From positions 62,001 through 126,000 of the forward strand of contig JBEBYL010000001.1 in assembly GCA_040391135.1 (NCBI GenBank): 64,000 nt of DNA, read 5' to 3'. The first letter of the stretch is position 1. Each line of letters begins with the position of its first letter. The DNA is from G025836975 sp040391135. Lineage in GTDB: Bacteria; Pseudomonadota; Gammaproteobacteria; Burkholderiales; Burkholderiaceae_B. Below the pieces are notes generated by a model. It was given only the letters and a program-made list of their open reading frames with translations. It was not told where the DNA came from and searched no databases. The position numbers and the translations under genes are program-made. Positions 1 to 7,944 of this stretch are shown here, one piece after another.

Positions 1-321
1 GCGTCGCCCAACGGGCTTCGCGTCCGCATGGAGGAAGAGGCGCTGAAGCAGGGAATCCGCCTGCGCATTATTTTTGAAGCGGATTCCATCGAAGCGCAGC
101 TTGCCTTGATCCGGCGGTCAAGGTGCTACGCCATCTGGAGCGAACACCTGGCGCGCCAGGAAAGCTATGTGAACAAGCTGTACATCAGGCGCATCGTCGC
201 ACCGACGCTGCCGCGTTATGTTGTGCTTCGTACCACGACACACCATCCGCTGAGCAGGGCCGCCCGCGAGGTTGCCCATCTTCTGCGAAGGCTGATCAAC
301 GATGCCCATGAAGTCAGATAG
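1..321 (+). CDS. LysR-type transcriptional regulator, C-terminal fragment (cut by window edge)
   Basis: The reading frame is open from base 1, so this is the 3' end of a longer gene. About 106 residues remain and match the end of a LysR effector-binding domain: a stretch reading SPNGLR, a helix, then a segment around FEADSIEAQLALI typical of the ligand-binding lobe, and a basic C-terminus where these proteins usually have a short dimer-side helix. The DNA-binding helix-turn-helix would lie upstream of the window. Family assignment rests on this partial domain only; the target genes cannot be inferred. Confidence 0.7.
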   Translation, partial: ASPNGLRVRMEEEALKQGIRLRIIFEADSIEAQLALIRRSRCYAIWSEHLARQESYVNKLYIRRIVAPTLPRYVVLRTTTHHPLSRAAREVAHLLRRLINDAHEVR

Positions 322-390
322 CGGGCTGCGGGCCATCCCGCATAATGATTGGTCCAATCAACGATCCACCCTAACCACGACCCGGCAATC

Positions 391-933
391 ATGAAGACGA
401 AAGAACGCGACGAATTGCTCCAAGTGCTGAAGGCACGCTATGAAAAGAACATGCATCGCCACAAAGGCATCGCATGGGCCGATGTTCAGGCCAGGCTGGA
501 AAACAATCCCGCCGCGCTGAAGTCGCTGCATGCGATGGAGGCAAGTGGCGGCGAGCCCGACGTAATCGGCAAGGACGAGAGCGGGCAGATCGTCATCTGC
601 GATTGCTCCGCGGAAAGCCCCGCAGGCCGGCGCAGCCTTTGTTACGACCAAGAGGCCCTGGACTCGCGCAAGGAGAACAAGCCGAAAAGCAGCGCCATGG
701 AAATGGCTGGCGAGATGGGCATCGAGCTGCTGACAGAAGAGCTGTACCGGGATTTGCAGGCGCTTGATGTGTTCGATACGAAAACATCAAGCTGGATAGA
801 GACCCCGTGCGACGTTCGCAAGCTCGGAGGGGCGCTTTTCTGCGATCGCCGCTATGGCAGGGTATTCGTCTATCACAATGGCGCGCAATCCTATTACGCG
901 GCAAGGGGCTTCCGTGGCTTGCTCCGTGTCTGA
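391..933 (+). CDS. DUF4256 domain protein of unknown function
   Basis: This encodes a 180-residue soluble protein with no signal peptide or membrane segment. It resembles the DUF4256 family, including the motifs SGGEPDVIG, ICDCSAESPAGRRSLCYD and FCDRRYGRVFVYHNGA. The start is placed at the ATG at 391 because the protein then begins MKTKERDELL, as expected for the family; an in-frame TTG at 349 would add 14 unlikely residues. It stands alone between a LysR gene and a convergent sulfate-permease-like gene. The function of the family is not known. Confidence 0.75.
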   Translation: MKTKERDELLQVLKARYEKNMHRHKGIAWADVQARLENNPAALKSLHAMEASGGEPDVIGKDESGQIVICDCSAESPAGRRSLCYDQEALDSRKENKPKSSAMEMAGEMGIELLTEELYRDLQALDVFDTKTSSWIETPCDVRKLGGALFCDRRYGRVFVYHNGAQSYYAARGFRGLLRV

Positions 934-976
934 CGAACCGTAAACCCAATTTATGGATGCAGGCCCGGGCAAGCTC

Positions 977-2497
977 CTAATGGCTTGTGGGTCCGGCTTC
1001 GGCGACGGGCCTGTCATGCACGGCAAATTGCCCGATGATGGTGGCGCTGGCTTCATTCAAGCCCGCGACCTCCACCGACCTTCCTTCTCGCCTAAGCTTG
1101 ATTACCACCTTATCCAAGGCGCCCACAGCGGAAATATCCCAGAAATGCGCGGCTGAGACGTCGAGCACAACCTTGTCCACCGTCTCCTTGAAGTCGATGG
1201 CTTCGGAAAAGCGCTCGGTGGAAGCAAAGAACACCTGGCCCGAGTAAGCGTAGGTGCGTGTGCCTCCATCTGGGGACAGTTCCGATTTGATCGTGAGCAG
1301 CCGCTTCACTTTGCCGGCGAAGAACAAGCCGCTAAGGATTACGCCCACCAATACGCCTTGCGCCAGATCGTGCGTCCACACCACCACTACGACTGTCGCG
1401 ACCATCACCACGGACGATTGCCAGGGGTATGAGCGTAAATTTCGAAGCGAGGCCCAGCTAAATGTACCGATCGACACCATGATCATGACCGCGACCAGCG
1501 CCGGCATGGGGATCCGCGCGACCAGGGGGCCGAGCACCACGATCAGGAAAAGAAGGAAAGCGCCGGCGACGAAAGTCGAGAGGCGCGTGGATCCCCCCGA
1601 CTTCACGTTGATCACGGATTGACCGATCATGGCGCAGCCGCCCATTCCGCCAAAGAATCCCGTCACAAAGTTGGCGATGCCCTGGCCCTTGCATTCCCGG
1701 CGCTTGTCGCTGGGCGTGTCGGTCAGATCGTCAACGATCTGCGCCGTCATCATGGACTCCAGCAATCCCACGGCGGCCATCGTCAGCGAATAGGGGAAGA
1801 TGATGCGCAGGGTTTCCAGGCTGAAAGGCACATTGGGCATAAGGAATGCCGGCAGCGACGAGGGCAGCTTTCCCATGTCTCCAACGGTGTTTACCTGCAA
1901 GCCGCCGTAGATAGAGACTATTGTCAGGGCGACGATCGCAATCAGGGGCGAAGGAACCGCTTTTGTCAGGCGGGGAAAGATATAAATGATCGCCAAGCCG
2001 GCGGCGACCATGGCGTAGGTCACCCAAGTCACATTAATGAGCTGCGGCAGCTGCGCCAGGAAGATCAGGATTGCGAGCGCATTGACGAAACCAGTGACGA
2101 CCGACCGCGAGACATACTGCATCAGCAGATCAAGGCGAAGAAAGCCGGCCAACACCTGGAGCATACCCATAAGAATGGTGGCGGCGAAAAGGTAATCCAC
2201 CCCATGGTCCTTGACCAAGGGTACGACCACGACCGCTACGGCGGCGGTTGCGGCCGAAATCATGCCGGGCCTGCCGCCGACCAGCGCGATGATGACCGCG
2301 ATGGAGAAGGAGGCATAAAGGCCTACACGGGGGTCGACGCCCGCGATGATGGAAAAGCCGATGGCTTCCGGGATAAGGGCGAGGGCGACAACGATGCCCG
2401 CAAGAATATCGGCGCGGGGACTGGCCATCCATTCGCGGCGAAAGGTGGAAAGAAAAGACATGGGTTGGGCTAAGCTGAAATGAGCAAGCGAGGCCAT
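977..2497 (-). CDS. SulP family inorganic anion transporter with STAS domain
   Basis: A 506-residue inner-membrane permease of the SulP/SLC26 family, which moves sulfate, bicarbonate or dicarboxylates, usually with H+ or Na+. The N-terminal two thirds contain ten or more hydrophobic helices and the family signature region around DILAGIVVALALIPEAIGFS. A cytoplasmic STAS domain fills roughly residues 405-500, with the VVLDVSAAHFWDISAVGALD core. An in-frame ATG at 2461 would give a protein starting MSFLSTFRREW and may be the true start. The actual substrate cannot be read from the sequence; several bacterial members are bicarbonate transporters. Confidence 0.88.
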   Translation of the reverse strand: MASLAHFSLAQPMSFLSTFRREWMASPRADILAGIVVALALIPEAIGFSIIAGVDPRVGLYASFSIAVIIALVGGRPGMISAATAAVAVVVVPLVKDHGVDYLFAATILMGMLQVLAGFLRLDLLMQYVSRSVVTGFVNALAILIFLAQLPQLINVTWVTYAMVAAGLAIIYIFPRLTKAVPSPLIAIVALTIVSIYGGLQVNTVGDMGKLPSSLPAFLMPNVPFSLETLRIIFPYSLTMAAVGLLESMMTAQIVDDLTDTPSDKRRECKGQGIANFVTGFFGGMGGCAMIGQSVINVKSGGSTRLSTFVAGAFLLFLIVVLGPLVARIPMPALVAVMIMVSIGTFSWASLRNLRSYPWQSSVVMVATVVVVVWTHDLAQGVLVGVILSGLFFAGKVKRLLTIKSELSPDGGTRTYAYSGQVFFASTERFSEAIDFKETVDKVVLDVSAAHFWDISAVGALDKVVIKLRREGRSVEVAGLNEASATIIGQFAVHDRPVAEAGPTSH

Positions 2498-2583
2498 CTT
2501 GCCGAGGGTGCTGGTCGTTGGCAGCCTTGGGGCGAGCCGTTATTCGCTTGGGGTTGTCCGAGGGATAGGCGCCCGGCCGAGCC

Positions 2584-2648
2584 ACCCGGCGCAGCCGGGT
2601 CCACTTAAATCGCTATCGTAGCGACGCGGCATCCATTGCAGGTGCCGC
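2584..2648 (-). other. Cluster of three short hairpins between a membrane-protein gene and sulP
   Basis: Three inverted repeats follow each other in the 232-bp gap: ACCCGGC/GCCGGGT with a GCA loop (2584-2600), TCGCTA/TAGCGA with a TCG loop (2610-2624), and GCGGCA/TGCCGC with an 11-nt loop (2626-2648). No T-tract follows on either strand, so these are not clear intrinsic terminators. They may shape the sulP leader or the 3' end of the upstream transcript. Confidence 0.4.
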
Positions 2649-2729
2649 GATCCCGGATTGTACATGGACCGGTGAAGTCGAACAGAGGGGCGGCTGGCGC
2701 GGCAGCGCCAAACGCCTGCCTGGAAACGG

Positions 2730-3203
2730 CTACTTCCGCCGCCGATACACCAGCGCAATGCGGGCAAAGGCGATCTGCAATTCCTTGGTTCCGGCCTGGA
2801 ACACCACCGGCCGCCCTCGCGTCGTGAAGCAGACCAACCGCTTGGACGCCACCAGCGGAATGAACTTGGCAAACTGGATGTCTTCCCAGGCGACCTCGCG
2901 CCGACCAAGCCAAGACTGGCGGATGCCCGATTCCGTGATGCTGGTTTCAGAAACCAGCATATAACGGGCCAGCACCACCAGGCCTATGAAGCACACGATG
3001 ATGCTTCCCGCCACCAGCGGGCTGATATTCTGGCCGACCGGGCTGGCGGCGGTGCGTGCGATCTGGATGCCGATGAACACCAGCACCGCGCAGGCGAATA
3101 CTTTTATCCATTTGGGCCATGCGACGCCTTTCAAGGGCAAGGGGCCGATCTCTTGCAGCAACTGGGCTTGTTCTTCCTGGCTCGGTTTCTGGTGTGGAAA
3201 CAT
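2730..3203 (-). CDS. Small membrane protein, function unknown
   Basis: This encodes 157 residues starting MFPHQKPSQE. Two hydrophobic helices are visible, about residues 34-50 and 62-80, followed by a soluble C-terminal domain of about 75 residues with alternating beta-strand-like segments (ETSITESGIRQSW, VAWEDIQFAKF, RLVCFTTRGRPVVF). That layout resembles membrane-anchored PH-like (bPH) proteins, but this is a structural guess. The gene begins 5 bp after the stop codon of the HMG-CoA lyase gene on the same strand, so the two are probably co-transcribed. Confidence 0.65.
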   Translation of the reverse strand: MFPHQKPSQEEQAQLLQEIGPLPLKGVAWPKWIKVFACAVLVFIGIQIARTAASPVGQNISPLVAGSIIVCFIGLVVLARYMLVSETSITESGIRQSWLGRREVAWEDIQFAKFIPLVASKRLVCFTTRGRPVVFQAGTKELQIAFARIALVYRRRK

Positions 3204-3208
3204 GTGTT

Positions 3209-4117
3209 TCAGGCCGCCTTTTTTGCCGCCAGGGCATTGCCCGCCCGGCTGGAGGACTTGTGTCCGATATGGTGTGAAATCCATTGGCCGATGTCCACGA
3301 CCTCGTCCAGATCGATGCCCGTTTCGATGCCGAGTCCGCGCATCATGTACAGGACGTCCTCGGTGGCCACGTTGCCGGTTGCACCCTTGGCGTAGGGACA
3401 GCCGCCTATGCCGGCCACCGACGTATGGAATATGGAAATGCCGGCTTCCATGGCCGATAGGATATTGGCCAGGGATTGGCCGTAGGTGTCGTGGAAGTGG
3501 CCCGATACCCGCGATGGATCGACGATTTCGGTGACCGCGCGCATGACCCGGCCGACTTGTACCGCTGTGCCCACGCCTATCGTGTCGGCGATGTCGATCT
3601 CGTCGCAGCCCAGGGCCAGCATGCGCCGCGCGACATCCACGACCGACTCGATGGGCGTTTCGCCTTGGTAGGGGCAGCCCAGCGCACAGCTGATGCTGCC
3701 GCGCAGGCGCAGGCCGGCTGCCTTGGCCGCCTGGGCCACAGGCTCGAACCGCGCGATGGATTCGGCGATCGAGCAATTGATGTTGCGCTGGGAGAAGGCT
3801 TCGCTGGCCGCGCCGAAAATCACGGCTTCATCCACGCCGGCGGCCAGGGCCGCTTCGAAGCCGCGCAGGTTCGGCGTAAGGGCCGAATAGATGGTGCCTG
3901 GCCTGCGCTGTATGCCCGCCATGACTTCCGCGCCATCGGCCATTTGCGGCACCCACTTGGGAGAAACGAAAGAGGCCGCTTCGATGTTCTGGAAGCCTGC
4001 CGCCGAGAGGCGGTCGATCAGTTTGATCTTGCCGGTGGTGGCGACGAATTCTTTTTCGTTCTGCAGGCCGTCGCGCGGAGAGACCTCGACGATCTTGACT
4101 TTAGCGGGCAAAGACAT
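3209..4117 (-). CDS. mvaB: Hydroxymethylglutaryl-CoA lyase
   Basis: A 302-residue TIM-barrel enzyme that cleaves (S)-3-hydroxy-3-methylglutaryl-CoA to acetyl-CoA and acetoacetate, the last step of leucine degradation. It has the family start VEVSPRDGLQNE with the metal-binding Asp and substrate-binding Arg, the segments GSISCALGCPYQGE, GHFHDTYGQ and SVAGIGGCPYAKGATGNVATED that carry the catalytic Cys and His. The ATG at 4117 gives the normal family length; upstream in-frame codons are ignored. The other leucine or isovalerate genes are not adjacent, so it sits alone with the small membrane protein gene. Confidence 0.92.
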   Translation of the reverse strand: MSLPAKVKIVEVSPRDGLQNEKEFVATTGKIKLIDRLSAAGFQNIEAASFVSPKWVPQMADGAEVMAGIQRRPGTIYSALTPNLRGFEAALAAGVDEAVIFGAASEAFSQRNINCSIAESIARFEPVAQAAKAAGLRLRGSISCALGCPYQGETPIESVVDVARRMLALGCDEIDIADTIGVGTAVQVGRVMRAVTEIVDPSRVSGHFHDTYGQSLANILSAMEAGISIFHTSVAGIGGCPYAKGATGNVATEDVLYMMRGLGIETGIDLDEVVDIGQWISHHIGHKSSSRAGNALAAKKAA

Positions 4118-4196
4118 GGAAGTATTCCTTGTGTGGTGGCGGACCGCGGCGGAATGCATGCGGCCGCGGCCAATGGATTATCGTAAATATATACCG

Positions 4197-5411
4197 TTAA
4201 CGGCGCTGGTAGCGTCCGTCGCTCTGGCGGACGACCCTGTCGGACAGCTCCAGTTGCAGAAGGCGGCTGTTCAGCGAGGGCAGATCAAGGCCGGTGCGTT
4301 GCAGCAGGGTATCCAGGTGTACGGGATCATGGCCCAGCGCGTCCAGAACACCTTGGTCGACGGGGTCGGCATCCGGCGCTCTGGCGCCGGCATGGTTGGG
4401 ACTGACGGCGGTTCGATCTACAGCAGTGATGTCCGGGCGGCAGGTTTGCGTCGAAGCGGGACGGTGTCGGCCGGTGGCCCGCGTTGCTGCGTCGCTGACC
4501 GCCTGCGGGGCGGGGCGTCCCAGTTCCTCGTGGATGTCTTCCGCCGATTCCACCAGCTTTGCGCCCTGGCGTATCAGGGCATGGCAGCCCCGCGACAGGG
4601 GTGAATGTATGGAGCCCGGAATGGCGAAGACTTCGCGCCCCATTTCGGATGCCAGCCGGGCGGTAATCAGCGAGCCGCTTTGCTTGGCCGCCTCGACCAC
4701 CAGCACGCCGCGCGACATGCCGGCCACCAGCCGGTTCCGCTTGGGAAACTGATAGGGCAGCGCGCGGGTGCCCAGAGGGAATTCGGATACCAGCGCGCCG
4801 GCGGCCGCGATCCGATGCGCCAGATCGCGGTTGGCGGCCGGATAGACGATATCGATGCCGGTGCCCAGCACGGCGACCGTGCCGCCGGCGGCGAGGCCGG
4901 CCAACAGGGCGCCTTCATGGGCGGCGGTGTCTATGCCTTGTGCAAGGCCGCTGGCTATGCACCAGCCTTGCTGGGCCAGGTGGCGGGCAAAAGCCCGGGC
5001 GTTATCCATGCCGCCGGCGCTGGCGCTGCGCGCGCCGACGATAGATATGGCCGGGCGGGCCAGGCAGTCGGGATTGCCGTTGACATACAGCAGCAGGGGA
5101 GGATCGTGAATGTCCAGCAACGTTTGCGGATAGGCGGGATCGGCCAGCGTCAGCAAATGGTGGCCGGCTGGCTCCAGCCAGGCCACTGTCCGGTCGATGG
5201 CGGCTTGCACTTCTTCATCGGGCTGGCGCGCCAGCTGTTGCGCCAGTTCCATGGGTAGAAACTTGCCCAGGCTGCCGGCGGACAGGCCGTAGATCTGTTG
5301 AGGCAGTCCGATGGCGGCCAACAGATTGCGGGCCTGGGCAGGGCCCAGGCCCGGTTCGAGCGACAGGCGCAGCCAGGCGCGGAGTTCTTCAGAAGGCAAA
5401 ATGACGGGCAT
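4197..5411 (-). CDS. dprA: DNA-processing protein DprA
   Basis: This 404-residue cytoplasmic protein loads RecA onto incoming single-stranded DNA during transformation. The Rossmann-like DprA core holds the motifs SIVGARSAS, SGLAQGIDTAAHEGAL, GTGIDIVYPAANRDL, SEFPLGT, FPKRNRLVAGMS and SGSLITARLASE. A variable linker (about residues 300-345) leads to a winged-helix C-terminal domain ending RVVRQSDGRYQRR. The start at 5411 gives MPVILPSEELRAW; a longer frame upstream would run into the promoter region. It is divergent from def, a common arrangement in betaproteobacteria. Confidence 0.95.
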   Translation of the reverse strand: MPVILPSEELRAWLRLSLEPGLGPAQARNLLAAIGLPQQIYGLSAGSLGKFLPMELAQQLARQPDEEVQAAIDRTVAWLEPAGHHLLTLADPAYPQTLLDIHDPPLLLYVNGNPDCLARPAISIVGARSASAGGMDNARAFARHLAQQGWCIASGLAQGIDTAAHEGALLAGLAAGGTVAVLGTGIDIVYPAANRDLAHRIAAAGALVSEFPLGTRALPYQFPKRNRLVAGMSRGVLVVEAAKQSGSLITARLASEMGREVFAIPGSIHSPLSRGCHALIRQGAKLVESAEDIHEELGRPAPQAVSDAATRATGRHRPASTQTCRPDITAVDRTAVSPNHAGARAPDADPVDQGVLDALGHDPVHLDTLLQRTGLDLPSLNSRLLQLELSDRVVRQSDGRYQRR

Positions 5412-5536
5412 AGGGCTAGTGTGGCACAGGACAGGGGCGCTGCGGCCCTGGCAGGACGAACTTTGCGCACTGAAAAGGGTCAAAAATAGTAGTTTGATTT
5501 ATCATATAAGCTTACACGCCTTCCCGGACCCGTTTT

Positions 5537-6049
5537 ATGGCTTTACTTCCTATTCTTCGATATCCCGACCCGCGCTTGCACAAGGTTGCCAAGCCGGTTC
5601 AGGCGGTCGACGACCGCATTCGCCAGTTGGTGCGCGACATGGCCGAGACCATGTACGCCGCCCCGGGCGTCGGATTGGCGGCGACTCAGGTCGATGTCCA
5701 CGAGCGCGTGGTCGTTATCGATGTGTCCGAAGACGGCGACGATCTGCATGTGCTGATCAACCCCGAGATCATCTGGAAAAGCGAAGAAACCCAGGTCTAC
5801 GAAGAAGGCTGCCTGTCGGTGCCCGGCGTATACGACGAGGTCCAGCGTTCGGCGCGTATACGTGTGCGCGCCCTGGATCTCCAAGGCAAAAGCTACGAAT
5901 TCGACGCCGATGGCCTGCTGGCGGTCTGCGTCCAGCACGAACTGGACCATTTGCTGGGCAAGGTTTTCGTCGAATACCTATCCGTCCTTAAGCAGAACCG
6001 CATCAAGACCCGCCTGCGCAAGCAAGAGCGCGAGGCGGTTCGGGCCTAG
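5537..6049 (+). CDS. def: Peptide deformylase
   Basis: A 170-residue Fe2+/Zn2+ hydrolase that removes the formyl group from nascent proteins. All three signature motifs are present: GVGLAAT at 44-50, EGCLSVP at 90-96 with metal-ligand Cys92, and QHELDH with metal-ligand His134 and His138 and catalytic Glu135. It lies upstream of fmt, the enzyme that adds the formyl group, but a strong intrinsic terminator separates the two genes. No clear Shine-Dalgarno sequence precedes its ATG. Confidence 0.97.
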   Translation: MALLPILRYPDPRLHKVAKPVQAVDDRIRQLVRDMAETMYAAPGVGLAATQVDVHERVVVIDVSEDGDDLHVLINPEIIWKSEETQVYEEGCLSVPGVYDEVQRSARIRVRALDLQGKSYEFDADGLLAVCVQHELDHLLGKVFVEYLSVLKQNRIKTRLRKQEREAVRA

Positions 6050-6096
6050 GGCCTTTCAGCGAACAGGCCTTGGGCTTTTCGCCACTTGGTATCATG

Positions 6097-6128
6097 GCCG
6101 ATTCACTTTCTTGAATCGGCTTTTTATT
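6097..6128 (+). terminator. Intrinsic terminator between def and fmt, abutting the fmt start
   Basis: The inverted repeat GCCGATTCA (6097-6105) and TGAATCGGC (6112-6120), with a 6-nt loop, forms a perfect 9-bp stem. It is followed at once by TTTTTATTT (6121-6129). The next base is the A of the fmt ATG. This is a textbook rho-independent terminator for def, but it occupies the whole ribosome-binding region of fmt. Confidence 0.8.
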
Positions 6129-6129
6129 T

Positions 6130-7083
6130 ATGCGTATAGTTTTTGCAGGTACACCCGAATTCGCACGTTTGGCTCTCGACGCGCTTATCGCCGCCGGCCA
6201 TCAGGTGCCTTTGGTGCTGACCCAGCCCGACCGCCCTTCGGGCAGGGGGTTGAAGCTTACGCCCAGCCCCGTGAAGCAGGCCGCGCAGGCGGCCGGAATT
6301 CCTGTTTGCCAGCCGCGCAGCCTGCGCCTGGACGGCAAGTATCCCGAGGACGCGACCGCCGCCCGGCAGGCTTTGCTGGATGCCGCTCCCGACCTGATGG
6401 TGGTGGCCGCCTATGGCCTGATATTGCCTGAATGGGTATTGTCCCTGCCCGCATACGGCTGCTTCAACATACACGCCAGCCTGCTGCCCCGCTGGCGTGG
6501 CGCGGCGCCCATCCAGCGCGCCATCCAGGCGGGCGATAAGCAAACCGGCATCACCATCATGATGATGGATCAGGGGCTGGACACCGGCGCCATGCTGCTG
6601 ACGCGCGACGTACCTATTACATCCGGGCATACCGCCGCCAGCCTGCACGACGAGCTGGCCCAGGCGGGGGCGCAGGCCATTGTCCAGGCAATCGAAGAGC
6701 TGCAGCAGGGAACGCTGGTGGCCCGGCCGCAGCCCGACCAGGGAGTCACCTATGCGGCCAAGCTGGAAAAATCCGAAGCGCCGCTGGACTTTTCATTGCC
6801 GGCCGATGTTCTGGCCCGCCGTATTCGCGCCTTCAATCCGGTTCCGGGCTCCACTTTGCATTTGCCGGGCCTGGCCGAGCCGGTCAAGGTATGGGATGCG
6901 GCGAGCTTGCCTGGCGATGCCTCCGTGGGTAAGGGCCGCCAGCCGGGAGACGTGCTGCGAACGGGCCCGGAAGGTATCGACATTCTTGCCGCCGGCAGTA
7001 TCCTGCGCTTGCTGGAACTGCAGAAAGCCGGCGGCAAGCGCCAGTCGGCGGCTTCTTTCCTGCTGGGTTGGCATCCCCATTAG
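6130..7083 (+). CDS. fmt: Methionyl-tRNA formyltransferase
   Basis: This 317-residue enzyme transfers a formyl group from 10-formyltetrahydrofolate to initiator Met-tRNA. It starts with the canonical MRIVFAGTPEFARLAL, so the ATG at 6130 is secure. It carries the loop FNIHASLLPRWRGAAPIQRAI in part, the motif GLDTGAMLL, and the C-terminal OB-fold-like tRNA-binding domain after about residue 205. A terminator hairpin ends 9 bases before the start codon and no purine-rich ribosome-binding site is seen, which may mean unusual translation initiation or attenuation. Confidence 0.96.
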   Translation: MRIVFAGTPEFARLALDALIAAGHQVPLVLTQPDRPSGRGLKLTPSPVKQAAQAAGIPVCQPRSLRLDGKYPEDATAARQALLDAAPDLMVVAAYGLILPEWVLSLPAYGCFNIHASLLPRWRGAAPIQRAIQAGDKQTGITIMMMDQGLDTGAMLLTRDVPITSGHTAASLHDELAQAGAQAIVQAIEELQQGTLVARPQPDQGVTYAAKLEKSEAPLDFSLPADVLARRIRAFNPVPGSTLHLPGLAEPVKVWDAASLPGDASVGKGRQPGDVLRTGPEGIDILAAGSILRLLELQKAGGKRQSAASFLLGWHPH

Positions 7084-7116
7084 CATTAGTGTCGGCAGGC
7101 ATCAAGGAGTACGAAT

Positions 7117-7746
7117 ATGGATCATCCGCCCGAGCATCTCAAGGATATATCCGCCGCAACCTTGGACTACTATCGGCAACATGCGCAAGGTTTTCGGGCG
7201 GGGACGCAGGATCATGACGTCAGCCAGAACATAGCGGCTCTGTTGCGCCATATACAGGGGGCGCCGCCTTATCGGATTCTGGATTTCGGCTGCGGGCCGG
7301 GCCGCGACCTCAAGACCTTTGCGGCATTGGGGCACACGCCTATCGGACTGGACGGCACGGAGGCGTTCGTCTTCATGGCCCGCGACGAATCCGGTTGCGA
7401 AGTATGGCTGCAGGATTTCCTTGACCTGGATTTGCCGGACGGCCATTTCGATGGCGTATTCGCCAATGCGTCGCTGTTCCATGTGCCGGGCGCGGCACTG
7501 CCCAGGGTGCTTGGGCAACTGCATGCCGCACTGAAGCCATCGGGCGTTTTGTTCAGTTCCAATCCGCGGGGCGGAAATCAGGAAGGCTGGAGCGGCGGCC
7601 GTTATGGCGTCTATCACGATCTGGCCTCGTGGAGCCGAGTAATGGCCGAAGCCGGCTTCACCGAAATCGAACATTATTACCGGCCCGAGGGGCTGCCGCG
7701 CGAGCAGCAGCCCTGGCTGGCCAGCGTCTGGCGCAAGGCCGGCTAG
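7117..7746 (+). CDS. Class I SAM-dependent methyltransferase
   Basis: This encodes 209 residues with a Rossmann methyltransferase core. The SAM-binding motif I reads ILDFGCGPGRDLKTFA, the acidic motif II ends in GLDGTEAF, and motif IV-like segments include LDLPDGHFDGVFANASLFHVP. Its substrate cannot be told from the sequence. It follows fmt by 33 bp on the same strand, with an AAGGAG-like sequence before the ATG, and could share its transcript. It precedes the accessory metabolic block. Confidence 0.85.
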   Translation: MDHPPEHLKDISAATLDYYRQHAQGFRAGTQDHDVSQNIAALLRHIQGAPPYRILDFGCGPGRDLKTFAALGHTPIGLDGTEAFVFMARDESGCEVWLQDFLDLDLPDGHFDGVFANASLFHVPGAALPRVLGQLHAALKPSGVLFSSNPRGGNQEGWSGGRYGVYHDLASWSRVMAEAGFTEIEHYYRPEGLPREQQPWLASVWRKAG

Positions 7747-7814
7747 CGCCTCTGTCGCAACCCCGCTTGCCGCTTTCCCGCGGTCTTGCAACCTCTTTCC
7801 TTCACATTTCGTCT

Positions 7815-7858
7815 GCTTCAAGCCTTTGGCCTGAAGCGGAGATTTGTCGTTGTTTTTT
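7815..7858 (+). terminator. Possible terminator after the methyltransferase gene
   Basis: GCTTCAAGCC (7815-7824) pairs with GGCCTGAAGC (7828-7837) with one mismatch and a TTT loop. A T-rich stretch including six consecutive T residues lies at 7853-7858, 15 bases downstream of the stem. That distance is longer than ideal, so this is a weak call. Confidence 0.35.
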
Positions 7859-7885
7859 CGGGTAAACCCTAGTGCATATCTTAAA

Positions 7886-7902
7886 TATATCACAGATATA
7901 AT
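7886..7902 (+). promoter_or_regulatory. Candidate -10 box overlapped by an inverted repeat, upstream of the TRAP operon
   Basis: A perfect TATAAT lies at 7897-7902, about 43 bases before the TRAP binding-protein gene. It overlaps the inverted repeat TATATC-ACA-GATATA (7886-7900), which has perfect 6-bp arms. The arrangement suits a repressor site over a -10 box in a locally AT-rich stretch. No convincing -35 hexamer was found at 16-18 bp spacing, so promoter strength and the binding regulator are uncertain. Confidence 0.4.
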
Positions 7903-7944
7903 CAAGTCAGAACGTAAACCATAACCAAGAATTGGAGACATACC

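Noticed and set aside
1619..2473. A 284-codon frame opposite the SulP transporter gene.
   Set aside because: It has no hydrophobic or catalytic motifs and lies fully inside a well-supported membrane-protein gene on the other strand.
4193..4202. The palindrome CCGTTAACGG at the end of dprA as an operator.
   Set aside because: It overlaps the stop codon of dprA and is short enough to arise by chance; no promoter is evident there.
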